From: IGN2 sp035478175
Lineage (GTDB): Bacteria > Bacteroidota > Ignavibacteria > Ignavibacteriales > Ignavibacteriaceae
NCBI GenBank assembly: GCA_035478175.1
Contig: DATIJX010000219.1
Coordinates: 44,946 to 108,945, forward strand
Reading direction: 5' to 3'
Length of the DNA stretch: 64,000 bases
In this document: positions 25,962 through 34,501 of the stretch, piece by piece
Layout of the letters: every line of letters begins with the position of its first letter
How positions within the stretch are numbered: position 1 is the stretch's first letter
Notes under the pieces: generated by a model
Told to the model about the DNA's origin: nothing
Seen by the model: only the letters and a program-made list of their open reading frames with translations
Database searches by the model: none
Position numbers and translations under genes: made by a program

Positions 25962-26508
25962 AAGATCCTTCTATATGGTTGGTGGAACAGCGATTGCACT
26001 GCAGATTGGTCATAGACGATCAGTTGACTTCGATCTGTTTACACAATCAAGGATCAAAAGAAAAGTTTTGGAAGACAGGATTAAGAAAAACGGATTCCGA
26101 TTAAAGACGCTGTATCAAACACCGCAGGAATGGACTCTGTTTATAGGCAATGTGAAAATCACGTTTTATCAGTTCTTATATCCTGTTAAGTCAGAATTGA
26201 ATTTTGTTGATATAATCAAAATGCCATCACTCATTGATCTGGCAGCAATGAAAGCGTATGCTTTGGGAGAAAGAGCTAAATGGAAGGATTATGTTGATCT
26301 GTACTTTATTTTTCAAAAAGATGTTACACTAAAAAAAATTGCCAGCAACGCCGGGAGAATCTTTGGAGAGGGTTTTAGCGAAAAGTTATTTAGAGAGCAG
26401 CTTACTTATTTTGATGATATAAATTATGAAGAAGAAGTTGAGTATCTCATACCGGAACCATCGAAAGATGAAATAAAAAAATACCTGACCAAAATAGCTT
26501 TGCAATAA
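25891..26508 (+). CDS. AbiEii/AbiGii-type nucleotidyltransferase (candidate toxin)
   Basis: A 205-residue protein of the AbiEii family. The conserved MVGGTAIALQ (about residues 29-38) and RRSVDFDLF (42-50; D46, D48) match the nucleotidyltransferase core, and DLAAMKAYALGERAKWKDYVDLYFI is the usual later block. Related toxins such as AbiEii and the mycobacterial MenT proteins block growth; MenT3 does so by adding nucleotides to tRNA acceptor ends. A start at 25891 keeps the N-terminal helix found in relatives, although it lies 71 bases inside the upstream gene. The tRNA link is only suggested by family and by the neighbouring serS. Confidence 0.85.
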   Translation: MSIFQKEILTKEQLKLLQLIRKFKRSFYMVGGTAIALQIGHRRSVDFDLFTQSRIKRKVLEDRIKKNGFRLKTLYQTPQEWTLFIGNVKITFYQFLYPVKSELNFVDIIKMPSLIDLAAMKAYALGERAKWKDYVDLYFIFQKDVTLKKIASNAGRIFGEGFSEKLFREQLTYFDDINYEEEVEYLIPEPSKDEIKKYLTKIALQ

Positions 26509-26553
26509 AACCAATAATAAACTTACTCACTCTTATCTGTTAATATTTCTTAA

Positions 26554-28302
26554 ATGAAAAACCTTTTCACTTTAAAAAAATATTTTTTACGCTATAAGAA
26601 TAAACTCATCCTGGGTTTTATATTTATACTTCTTTCAAACATCGGAACGGTTTATGTCCCGATGCTTATGAAAGATTCAATTGATGCTCTCCAATCTAAT
26701 GCAACCAATTCGCTTTTACTTCAATATGGTTTGATGATAGTGGGTGCATCCCTGTTTGCCGGGATATTCAGATTTATGATAAGACAGACGATAATTGTTG
26801 TATCAAGAGAAATTGAGTTTGATCTTCGCGGTGATTTCTGGAAACATATTCAATTGCTTCCAATGCGATATTTTCAGAATACTTCAACCGGCAACATAAT
26901 GGCTCACGCAACTAATGATATAAATGCCATAAGAATGTTTATCGGACCTGCTGTTATGTATTCCATCGATACATCAGTAAGATTAATTATGGTTCTGATA
27001 TTAATGCTTTCTCTGAACACAAGCTTAACTATCTATGCACTGCTGCCACTGCCGCTGCTTTCTGTACTTGTTTACAAAGTTGGGAAGTTGATTCACTCGA
27101 AGTTTACTGTCATCCAGGAAAAATTTGCTACACTCACAACTTTGGCTCAGGAAAATTTTTCTGGCATTCGGGTTATCAAATCCTATGTTCGCGAAGAAAG
27201 TGAAATGAAAAGATATGCAGAACACAGCCAGGACTATCTTAAAAAAAATATGAACCTTGTAAAAACCCAGGCTATGATAATGCCAATCCTTTTTCTGATA
27301 ACAGGTTTATCAATAATTATTGTTATCTGGCTTGGAGGCACAAAAGTAATTAACGGTGAATTAACTCTCGGCGAAATCACAGCGTTCATTGTTTACCTTG
27401 GAATACTAATTTGGCCAATGATTGCTTTTGGCTGGGTGATAAATATAATTCAGCAAGCTGAAGCAAGTATGAAGAGACTTAATAAAATTTTATCAGAGCC
27501 TTATGAAATTACTGAAACAGAAAAAACCAATTATTCAATTAAGGAAGTAAATGGAAATATTGAATTCAGAAATGTTTCATTCCGTTACAACGAGAACAGT
27601 CCGAATATTTTAAAAAATATTAATCTTAAAATTCCGGCAGGTTCATCTCTCGCAATTATGGGATACACAGGTTCAGGAAAGACTTCATTAATAAATCTGA
27701 TTCCTCGACTGTATGATTGCACAGAGGGAGAATTATTAATTGATGGAATGAATGTCAAAGAAATGCCGCTTGATGTACTCCGAACAAACATTGGAGTAGT
27801 ACAGCAGGAATCATTTCTATTCTCTGATACAATATTGAATAATATCTCCTACGGAAGGCGTGAAGTTGACCGGTCGCTTGTTAACAAGGTTACTGAGATT
27901 GCACAATTCGATAAAGATATCCAGGAATTTCCTTTGAAGTATGAAACGATAGTCGGTGAAAGAGGAATAACATTTTCCGGCGGGCAAAAGCAAAGAGCCT
28001 GCCTTGCGCGTGCTTTAGCTATCGATCCAAATATATTAATACTTGATGATTCATTTTCCGCAGTTGATACAAGTACTGAAGAAGAGATCTTGAAAAATCT
28101 TAAAAGCTTTATGAGAGAAAGAACGAGCATTATAATAAGTCATAGAATTTCTACGGTGAAAGATGCTGATAAAATTATTGTGCTTTCAGACAGCAAGATT
28201 GCTGAGGAAGGCACTCACGAAGAGCTCGTTGCAAAGGGAGGCATTTATGCTGATCTGCATTATAAACAATTACTTGAACAGGAACTTGAAGAAATAAAAT
28301 AA
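26554..28302 (+). CDS. ABC exporter half-transporter, degenerate-site subunit
   Basis: A 582-residue type IV ABC exporter subunit: six membrane helices (about 15-310), then an ATPase domain. Walker A is GYTGSGKTS, the signature is FSGGQKQR and Walker B is ILILDDSFSAVD. The residue after the Walker B aspartate is Asp, not the catalytic Glu, as in the degenerate site of heterodimeric exporters. The next gene encodes the second subunit, so the two likely form a heterodimer of the BmrCD/TM287-288 type. The substrate (lipid, drug or peptide) cannot be deduced. Confidence 0.92.
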   Translation: MKNLFTLKKYFLRYKNKLILGFIFILLSNIGTVYVPMLMKDSIDALQSNATNSLLLQYGLMIVGASLFAGIFRFMIRQTIIVVSREIEFDLRGDFWKHIQLLPMRYFQNTSTGNIMAHATNDINAIRMFIGPAVMYSIDTSVRLIMVLILMLSLNTSLTIYALLPLPLLSVLVYKVGKLIHSKFTVIQEKFATLTTLAQENFSGIRVIKSYVREESEMKRYAEHSQDYLKKNMNLVKTQAMIMPILFLITGLSIIIVIWLGGTKVINGELTLGEITAFIVYLGILIWPMIAFGWVINIIQQAEASMKRLNKILSEPYEITETEKTNYSIKEVNGNIEFRNVSFRYNENSPNILKNINLKIPAGSSLAIMGYTGSGKTSLINLIPRLYDCTEGELLIDGMNVKEMPLDVLRTNIGVVQQESFLFSDTILNNISYGRREVDRSLVNKVTEIAQFDKDIQEFPLKYETIVGERGITFSGGQKQRACLARALAIDPNILILDDSFSAVDTSTEEEILKNLKSFMRERTSIIISHRISTVKDADKIIVLSDSKIAEEGTHEELVAKGGIYADLHYKQLLEQELEEIK

Positions 28303-28306
28303 GGCC

Positions 28307-28340
28307 TCTCCCCCTTCCCCTCTCCAAAGGAGAGGGGAGG
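28307..28340. repeat. Hairpin between the two ABC genes
   Basis: A 9-bp stem CCCCTCTCC/GGAGAGGGG with an AAA loop (28317-28337), preceded by a C-rich run. It lies inside a likely operon, so it may act as an attenuator or mRNA-stabilising hairpin, or be another palindromic repeat. Confidence 0.6.
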
Positions 28341-28373
28341 TTAAAAGAGGAAATTAAAAATAAAACTAATTTT

Positions 28374-30161
28374 ATGAGCGATTACAAAGGCGAAGAAGAA
28401 GTATTAGGTAAAGCTTACGACGCAAAGCTGATGAAAAGATTGCTTGGTTATGTTAAACCGTACAAGCGCTTTGTAATATTTGCTATTCTGATGAACATAA
28501 TTGTTGCCGCACTTGGTCCAATTCGTCCCTACCTAACCAAAATTGCCGTTGATGACTACATAGCAAATTCGGACTATAATGGATTGCTAATCATAAGTTT
28601 AGCTTTATTTGGTTCTCTGATATTTCAGGCAGTAATACAATACTTCCTCACTTATTTCACACAATATCTTGGACAAAAAACTTTATACGATCTGCGAACA
28701 CAAATTTTCAACCACATTCAAAAGCTTGCATTAAAATTTTTTGATAGAACTCCGATCGGCAGACTCGTTACCCGCGCAACAAACGATGTCGAAGCTCTTG
28801 GTGAACTTTTCTCTTCAGGAATAGTGATGGTGTTCAGTGATGTGTTTATAATTTTCTGGATACTTGGTTTTATGTTCTTTATGGATTTCAACCTTTCACT
28901 TGTTACACTTTCCGTGCTGCCTGTTTTAATCTACGGAACTTTTCTTTTCAGAAGGAAAGCGCGCGAAAGTTATAGAGATGTAAGACTTCATCTTGCAAGA
29001 TTAAATTCTTATATGCAGGAACACGTAACCGGAATGAGCGTTGTCCAGATTTTCAATAAAGAAAACGATGAGCTTAAAAAGTTTGCTGCCATCAACAGCG
29101 ATTACCGACAGGTAAATATTAAATCTATTTTCTACTATGCTGTATTTTATCCGAGTGTTGAATTGCTCAGCTCAATTGCAATTGGATTAATTATCTGGTA
29201 TGGCGGTGGTGAGGTAATTCAGGGTACGCTTACCATCGGAGTGCTTTTCGCTTTTATACAATACACTGAAATGTTCTTCAGACCAATTCGCGACCTTTCA
29301 GAAAAATATAACATAATGCAAACCGCAATGGCTTCTTCTGAAAGAGTATTCAAATTACTTGACAATCAAACGATGATCCGCAATCCTGAAAATCCTATAA
29401 AACTGGAAAATGTAAAAGGAAGTATTGAATTTAAAAATGTTTGGTTTGCTTACAACAATGATGAGTATGTATTAAAAGATATTTCGTTCAGTATTAATCC
29501 AGGAGAAAGAATTGCAATTGTTGGACACACCGGTGCTGGTAAAACTTCAATCATTAATATTCTCACCAGATTTTACGATATCAACAAAGGTGAAATTCTT
29601 CTTGACGGAGTTAACATCGAAAAACTGGATAAACGTGATCTGCGAAAATATATCTCCATGGTTTTACAGGATGTTTTCTTGTTCTCGGGTGATATAAAAT
29701 CCAACATAAATTTAAATGACGATACAATAAAAGAAGAAAGAGTAATTGAAGCTGCCAGGATGGTTGGTGCAGATAAATTTGTAAGAGAACTTCCTCAAAA
29801 GTATAATGAGGAAGTTAAGGAACGTGGTGCCACTTTAAGCGTTGGTCAGAAACAACTTATTTCTTTTGCAAGAGCACTGGCTTATAATCCAAAAATTCTT
29901 ATACTTGATGAAGCAACATCAAGCATCGACACAGAATCCGAGATGCTTATCAAGCAGGCAATCGAAAAACTATTGGTTGGAAGGACGGCCATCGTAATAG
30001 CCCACAGGCTTTCAACTATACAAAATGCTGATAAAATCATCGTTTTGCACAAGGGAGAGATCAGAGAAACAGGAAATCATCAGCAGCTGCTTGCAAAAAA
30101 GGGAATTTATTATAAATTGTACCAGCTTCAATATAAAGATCAGGAAATTCTGGCTTCCTGA
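28374..30161 (+). CDS. ABC exporter half-transporter, catalytic-site subunit
   Basis: A 595-residue partner of the preceding ABC gene: six membrane helices followed by an ATPase domain with Walker A GHTGAGKTS, signature LSVGQKQLIS and Walker B ILILDEATSSID with the catalytic glutamate. The altered signature (LSVGQ instead of LSGGQ) together with the Asp in the partner's Walker B gives the expected one good and one poor ATP site. The gap between the genes is 71 bases and holds a hairpin. Confidence 0.93.
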   Translation: MSDYKGEEEVLGKAYDAKLMKRLLGYVKPYKRFVIFAILMNIIVAALGPIRPYLTKIAVDDYIANSDYNGLLIISLALFGSLIFQAVIQYFLTYFTQYLGQKTLYDLRTQIFNHIQKLALKFFDRTPIGRLVTRATNDVEALGELFSSGIVMVFSDVFIIFWILGFMFFMDFNLSLVTLSVLPVLIYGTFLFRRKARESYRDVRLHLARLNSYMQEHVTGMSVVQIFNKENDELKKFAAINSDYRQVNIKSIFYYAVFYPSVELLSSIAIGLIIWYGGGEVIQGTLTIGVLFAFIQYTEMFFRPIRDLSEKYNIMQTAMASSERVFKLLDNQTMIRNPENPIKLENVKGSIEFKNVWFAYNNDEYVLKDISFSINPGERIAIVGHTGAGKTSIINILTRFYDINKGEILLDGVNIEKLDKRDLRKYISMVLQDVFLFSGDIKSNINLNDDTIKEERVIEAARMVGADKFVRELPQKYNEEVKERGATLSVGQKQLISFARALAYNPKILILDEATSSIDTESEMLIKQAIEKLLVGRTAIVIAHRLSTIQNADKIIVLHKGEIRETGNHQQLLAKKGIYYKLYQLQYKDQEILAS

Positions 30162-30189
30162 ATACATCCATTAAAAGGGAGAAGGGAAA

Positions 30190-31212
30190 ATGGGCATAAC
30201 ACAATTCATGACCTTAGGTCGGCATATCATTGAGGAACAATCTAAATATGCCGGTGCTACCGGAGAACTATCAAAATTACTTCACGATCTTTCACTCGCA
30301 GCTAAAATTATCTCGCTCGAAGTTAATAAAGCAGGTCTCGTAGACATTATCGGTTTTACCGGGGATAATAATATTCATGGCGAGCAGGTTAAAAAGCTTG
30401 ATATGCTTGCACACGATATGTTAATTAAAGCGATGGATCATGGCGGACATCTTTGTGTAATGGCTTCAGAAGAAGAAGAAGACATTATTCAAATTCCACA
30501 AAAGTTTAATATTGGTAAGTATGTTCTTCTGTTTGATCCTCTCGATGGTTCTTCAAACATTGATGCTAACATTAGTATCGGTACTATTTTCTCTATTTAC
30601 CGAAGATTATCACCGGGCGACGGACCAGGTACAATGGATGATTGTTTGCAAGCAGGAATTCACCAGGTTGCTGCCGGCTATGTTGTTTATGGATCAAGTA
30701 CAATGCTTGTCTATACTGCTGGTGCAGGTGTTCATGGTTTTACTCTTGATCCTGCATTTGGCGAGTTTCTTCTCTCGCATCCGAATATTCAAACTCCTAA
30801 AAAAGCCAAGATCTACAGCATCAACGAAGGTAATTATCTTTACTGGCATCCCGGACTGAAAAAATATATTAAGTATTTGCAGGAAGAAGACAAAACAACT
30901 AGCCGTCCATATTCTTCCAGATACATTGGTTCGATGGTTGCAGATATTCACCGTAATCTTTTATACGGCGGAATATTTATGTATCCGGCTGATTCAAGAA
31001 ATCCTTTAGGTAAATTACGTCTGCAATATGAATGTAATCCAATGGCATTTATTGTTGAACAAGCCGGAGGCAGAGCAACTAATGGTAAGAAAAGGATTAT
31101 GGAAATTGAGCCGGAAATGCTGCATCAACGCTGCCCTATTTTTATAGGTAGTGAGGAAGACGTTAAGATGGTCGAAAAATTTATGTCTGAATCAGAAGTG
31201 CCTGTAAATTAA
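30190..31212 (+). CDS. fbp: Fructose-1,6-bisphosphatase, class 1
   Basis: A 340-residue gluconeogenic enzyme that hydrolyses fructose 1,6-bisphosphate. The metal site motif FDPLDGSSNIDANI (near residue 116) and the later sugar-phosphate-binding blocks (SSRYIGSMVADIHR and GGIFMYPAD) identify class 1. The start has a strong purine-rich site (GGGAGAAGGGAAA). It lies 28 bases after the ABC pair and may be transcribed with it, with no obvious functional tie. Confidence 0.97.
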   Translation: MGITQFMTLGRHIIEEQSKYAGATGELSKLLHDLSLAAKIISLEVNKAGLVDIIGFTGDNNIHGEQVKKLDMLAHDMLIKAMDHGGHLCVMASEEEEDIIQIPQKFNIGKYVLLFDPLDGSSNIDANISIGTIFSIYRRLSPGDGPGTMDDCLQAGIHQVAAGYVVYGSSTMLVYTAGAGVHGFTLDPAFGEFLLSHPNIQTPKKAKIYSINEGNYLYWHPGLKKYIKYLQEEDKTTSRPYSSRYIGSMVADIHRNLLYGGIFMYPADSRNPLGKLRLQYECNPMAFIVEQAGGRATNGKKRIMEIEPEMLHQRCPIFIGSEEDVKMVEKFMSESEVPVN

Positions 31213-31217
31213 TTATT

Positions 31218-31484
31218 TTATCCTGATATCTTTTTAAGTTCGACATCTAATTTTTGTGCAAGCTCATCTATCGAGATACCGACAACTTTAATCTTTGCAC
31301 TTCGTAAAGATACCTTCGGAGGATCTCCTTCTCCTTTCATAAACTTAAACAAACAATAACCGAGTCTGTTCTTATCATTTGTAACAGGGATATATTCACC
31401 AAAGCTTTCAACGATATTATAAACTTTTTTCTCAAGTGAAGTCTGTGGAAATTCAATTGTTCCGGGAGGTGGTAAAGTTGTCAT
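31218..31484 (-). CDS. Hypothetical protein, 88 residues
   Basis: Not recognised. A short soluble protein that starts MTTLPPPGTIEFPQ, with a mixed central part (GEYIPVTNDKNRLGYCLF) and an amphipathic C-terminal helix (SIDELAQKLDVELKKI). It has no signal peptide or membrane segment. It faces fbp with 5 bases between the stop codons. The frame is supported by good codon usage and by a clear gene-sized slot between fbp and the glycosyltransferase gene. Confidence 0.6.
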   Translation of the reverse strand: MTTLPPPGTIEFPQTSLEKKVYNIVESFGEYIPVTNDKNRLGYCLFKFMKGEGDPPKVSLRSAKIKVVGISIDELAQKLDVELKKISG

Positions 31485-31599
31485 TTTAACTCTTTCAAAA
31501 TTATTTGTGTTAAATTAATCGCATTTGGGTTAAACAGCAATATTGCTTTCAAGGGAAGACAATAATTGTTTATATTTTGCTGTAAATTTTACAGTAAAA

Positions 31600-32592
31600 A
31601 TGGCAATTGACTTTTCTAAATTAACGAAAATACTCATCATTAGGTTGAGCTCGATTGGCGATATACTGCTAACCACTCCATTAATCCGCTCAATAAAGAA
31701 AAAAAATCCGGAAGTTCAAATTGATTTTGTTTTGAAAGAAGAATTGTTTGAACTGATGCAGGATAATCCATATCTCACCAATATTTATAAGTATAAGAAG
31801 ATTAAGTCAGAAAAGCAGGAACTTATTAATTCACTGATCATCAATGATTATGAACTTGTAATTGACCTGCAGAATAATTTAAGATCGCGTGAAATCATCA
31901 GCCAATTACATTGTAAGATTCTTCGATTTAAGAAAAATAATTTTAAGAAATTCTTGCTGGTACATTTTAAAATAAACAAGCTAAAAGATGCACCTCAAAT
32001 TCCTGTAAGATATGCTGAAGCAGCAGGTGTTCAATTAGATTCTGAAGGACTTGACTTTTTCACTACAAATGAACCAGGTCCAAAATTAAAAGCTGGTGAA
32101 AAGTATATCGGCTTATGCCCCGGTTCAAAACATTTTACCAAGCGCTGGCCGAAAGAATATTTTATCGAGCTGGGCAAGCGATTAGAATCTACTGGTTACA
32201 AGATTGTACTTTTCGGAGGATTAGAAGAAGTAGATCTTTGTTTTGAAATGGAAAAACAAATTAAAAATTCAATAAATCTCTGCAACACAAGAATTTCACA
32301 AGTTGCTTCGGACATGAAAATGTGCCGAGCTATTTATTCAAATGATTCAGGATTAATGCATCTTGCATCTGCTGTGAAAGTTCCCGTGATTGCATTTTTT
32401 GGATCGACTGTAAAGGAATTTGGATTCTATCCTTACAATGCAAAAAGCATTCAACTTGAAATAGAGAATCTCTCCTGCAGACCATGTACTCACATTGGAA
32501 GAAAATCCTGTCCGAAGATTCATTTCAAATGTATGAAGGAACTAAAACCGGAGCTGGCATTTAATAGTTTACAAAATATCATGGCTTCGTGA
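31600..32592 (+). CDS. Glycosyltransferase family 9 (heptosyltransferase-like)
   Basis: About 330 residues from the ATG at 31600, which gives the family-typical KILIIRLSSIGDILLTTP start; an in-frame start at 31543 adds 19 unlikely residues. The C-terminal donor-binding block has LCPGSKHFTKRWP and SNDSGLMHLASA, and a cysteine-rich patch near the end (CRPCTHIGRKSC). Family members add heptose to the inner core of lipopolysaccharide from ADP-heptose. Its stop overlaps the start of the Kdo transferase gene by one base, which supports an LPS-core role. Confidence 0.88.
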   Translation: MAIDFSKLTKILIIRLSSIGDILLTTPLIRSIKKKNPEVQIDFVLKEELFELMQDNPYLTNIYKYKKIKSEKQELINSLIINDYELVIDLQNNLRSREIISQLHCKILRFKKNNFKKFLLVHFKINKLKDAPQIPVRYAEAAGVQLDSEGLDFFTTNEPGPKLKAGEKYIGLCPGSKHFTKRWPKEYFIELGKRLESTGYKIVLFGGLEEVDLCFEMEKQIKNSINLCNTRISQVASDMKMCRAIYSNDSGLMHLASAVKVPVIAFFGSTVKEFGFYPYNAKSIQLEIENLSCRPCTHIGRKSCPKIHFKCMKELKPELAFNSLQNIMAS

Positions 32593-33866
32593 TGAAAAAG
32601 TTCTGGCAGATTATTTATAATATATTTTTTGTTCCTCTTCTTTACCTCTCATTAATGTTCATATCTCTGTTTAAGAAAAAAATCCGTACTGGAATATCAG
32701 GGCGAAAGAGAATATTTGAAGATTTAATACTCAGCCGTCTGACACTCGACTTATCAAAAAAAATCATCTGGTTTCATTCCTCATCTCTGGGAGAATTTGA
32801 ACAGGCAAAACCAATTATTGAGAAGCTTAAAAAAGAAACAGATGTAAAGATCGTAGTGAGTTTCTTTTCGCCATCAGGTTACGAAAATTCAAAAAAATAT
32901 CCTTATGCCGATATTATCACTTACCTTCCTTTTGATTCAAGGTGGAGAGCTAAAAGATTTATCGAAATTATATCACCGAATATGGCTGTGTTTATGCGAT
33001 ACGACATCTGGCCGAACCATATCTGGGCGCTGAAGAAAAAAAGGATTCCCTGTCTTTTAGTTGATGCTACGATGAAAAAAAATTCCCCACGCAAGCTTCC
33101 GGTAATAAGATCATTCCACAAGTACCTTTATGAAGACTTTTCGAAAATCCTCACTGTCTCTGAAGAAGATGCAAAAGGTTTCAGTTCGTTCAAATGCCGA
33201 AATGTTCAAATTAAAGTAGTTGGTGATACACGATTTGACAGGGTTTATAGCAGAAGCCTTGCTTCGAAAAAAAGCAGGATAATTAATACGAATGTCCTTG
33301 AGGGAAAAAAAGTTTTGGTCGCCGGCAGTACCTGGCAGCAGGATGAGGATGTAATCATTCCATCATTTCAAAAATTATTAAAGTTTGAGAAGAATGCTTT
33401 GATAATAATCGCTCCGCACGAACCAACACTAATGCACCTGGAAAAATTAGAGCAGGAATTTTCAGGTGATGTTTCTTCCATCAGATTGTCTCATATAAAT
33501 AACTACAATAACCAGAGCATAATTATTGTTGATTCAATTGGAATACTATCCATTCTTTACAGCTATGCTAATGTTGCTTTTATTGGCGGCAGCTTTAAAA
33601 TCAATGTTCACAATGTACTTGAGGCAGCAGTTTACGGAGTGCCTGTACTATTTGGACCAAAAATCGAAAACTCGCAGGAAGCAAAAAAATTAGTAGAAGC
33701 TGGCGGCGGAATTATGATAAAAGATAAAAAAGAATTTTACAGAGTAATTAGAAAATTATTTTCGGATGATAAACTGATGAATGAATGCGGTAAAAAATCT
33801 TATGATTTCGTTCACAAAAATGTTGGCACAACTGATCGGATTATAAAAGAAATTTTTAGCGAATAA
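32592..33866 (+). CDS. waaA: 3-deoxy-D-manno-octulosonic acid (Kdo) transferase
   Basis: About 424 residues. WaaA/KdtA attaches Kdo to lipid A at the inner face of the cytoplasmic membrane. An N-terminal membrane anchor (about 8-26) precedes the acceptor domain with WFHSSSLGEFEQAKPII; the donor domain has VAGSTWQQDEDVIIP and the FIGGSFKINVHNVLEAA motif. The ATG at 32592 shares a base with the previous stop (TGATG); a GTG one codon earlier is also possible. It is paired with a GT9 transferase, as expected for LPS-core synthesis. Confidence 0.94.
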   Translation: MKKFWQIIYNIFFVPLLYLSLMFISLFKKKIRTGISGRKRIFEDLILSRLTLDLSKKIIWFHSSSLGEFEQAKPIIEKLKKETDVKIVVSFFSPSGYENSKKYPYADIITYLPFDSRWRAKRFIEIISPNMAVFMRYDIWPNHIWALKKKRIPCLLVDATMKKNSPRKLPVIRSFHKYLYEDFSKILTVSEEDAKGFSSFKCRNVQIKVVGDTRFDRVYSRSLASKKSRIINTNVLEGKKVLVAGSTWQQDEDVIIPSFQKLLKFEKNALIIIAPHEPTLMHLEKLEQEFSGDVSSIRLSHINNYNNQSIIIVDSIGILSILYSYANVAFIGGSFKINVHNVLEAAVYGVPVLFGPKIENSQEAKKLVEAGGGIMIKDKKEFYRVIRKLFSDDKLMNECGKKSYDFVHKNVGTTDRIIKEIFSE

Positions 33867-33869
33867 TTT

Positions 33870-34379
33870 CTACTTCAAATACTTTTCCCGTAAGAAATTC
33901 ATATGATGTTTTTCGTGACCTGCAATCATATAAAGAATAGCCAGGACACTTACAGAAGTATCATTTGCATAGCCCCTTCTATTAAGCATTTCAGGAGTAA
34001 AACTTCTGAACATAATTAGATTTGATTCTCGCAATAATCTGAAATCATAATTCAATTCAAAAAGTTCACGGCTGTTAAAGTTACCTTCTTTTACATAATC
34101 ATCCTGATCAAAACCCGGAAGTGATTTCTTCTCTCCCCTTGCAATGCACAATGCACGGTAAGCGAAAACTCTTTCCGTATCAAGCAGATGACCAACGACT
34201 TCTTTCACGGTCCACTTACCATCAGCATAACGGTAGTTTCCTTTATGTTCAGAAAATGAATTCAGAACATCCTGAGTTTTTTTACTTTGATCATTAAGAA
34301 TTCTTAAAATATCATCGCCTTCAATAAGCTTGATATAACTTTCGTAGTATGGAGCGTAATCTCCCGGAGTCGGTTTCAT
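33870..34379 (-). CDS. DinB-family protein
   Basis: A 169-residue four-helix-bundle protein of the DinB/YfiT superfamily. Three histidines expected to bind a divalent metal are present: VGHLLDTERVF and GHEKHHMNFL. The family includes thiol-dependent transferases and many uncharacterised members, so no specific reaction is claimed. It converges on the Kdo transferase gene with only 3 bases between the stops. Confidence 0.88.
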   Translation of the reverse strand: MKPTPGDYAPYYESYIKLIEGDDILRILNDQSKKTQDVLNSFSEHKGNYRYADGKWTVKEVVGHLLDTERVFAYRALCIARGEKKSLPGFDQDDYVKEGNFNSRELFELNYDFRLLRESNLIMFRSFTPEMLNRRGYANDTSVSVLAILYMIAGHEKHHMNFLREKYLK

Positions 34380-34404
34380 TTTTTTCTCCTATTATTAATT
34401 TCTA

Positions 34405-34488
34405 TAGCTCAGGACTCTCCCGAAGGGATTCCTCTGGAACAGTCCTGAGATTTTTGCTCAGATTTGACCCGCAAAGCGGGATGAGCTA
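34405..34488. repeat. Nested palindromic element
   Basis: Outer ends TAGCTCA and TGAGCTA (34405-34411 and 34482-34488) enclose a 9-bp inverted repeat CTCAGGACT/AGTCCTGAG (34408-34416 and 34441-34449) and a separate hairpin CCCGC-AAA-GCGGG (34468-34480). It fills most of the gap between two minus-strand genes. Confidence 0.65.
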
Positions 34489-34501
34489 CAATTATCAAAA
34501 A

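Noticed and set aside
30512..30859. 115-codon frame inside fbp
   Set aside because: It is in another frame of a highly conserved enzyme gene and has no similarity to any known protein type.
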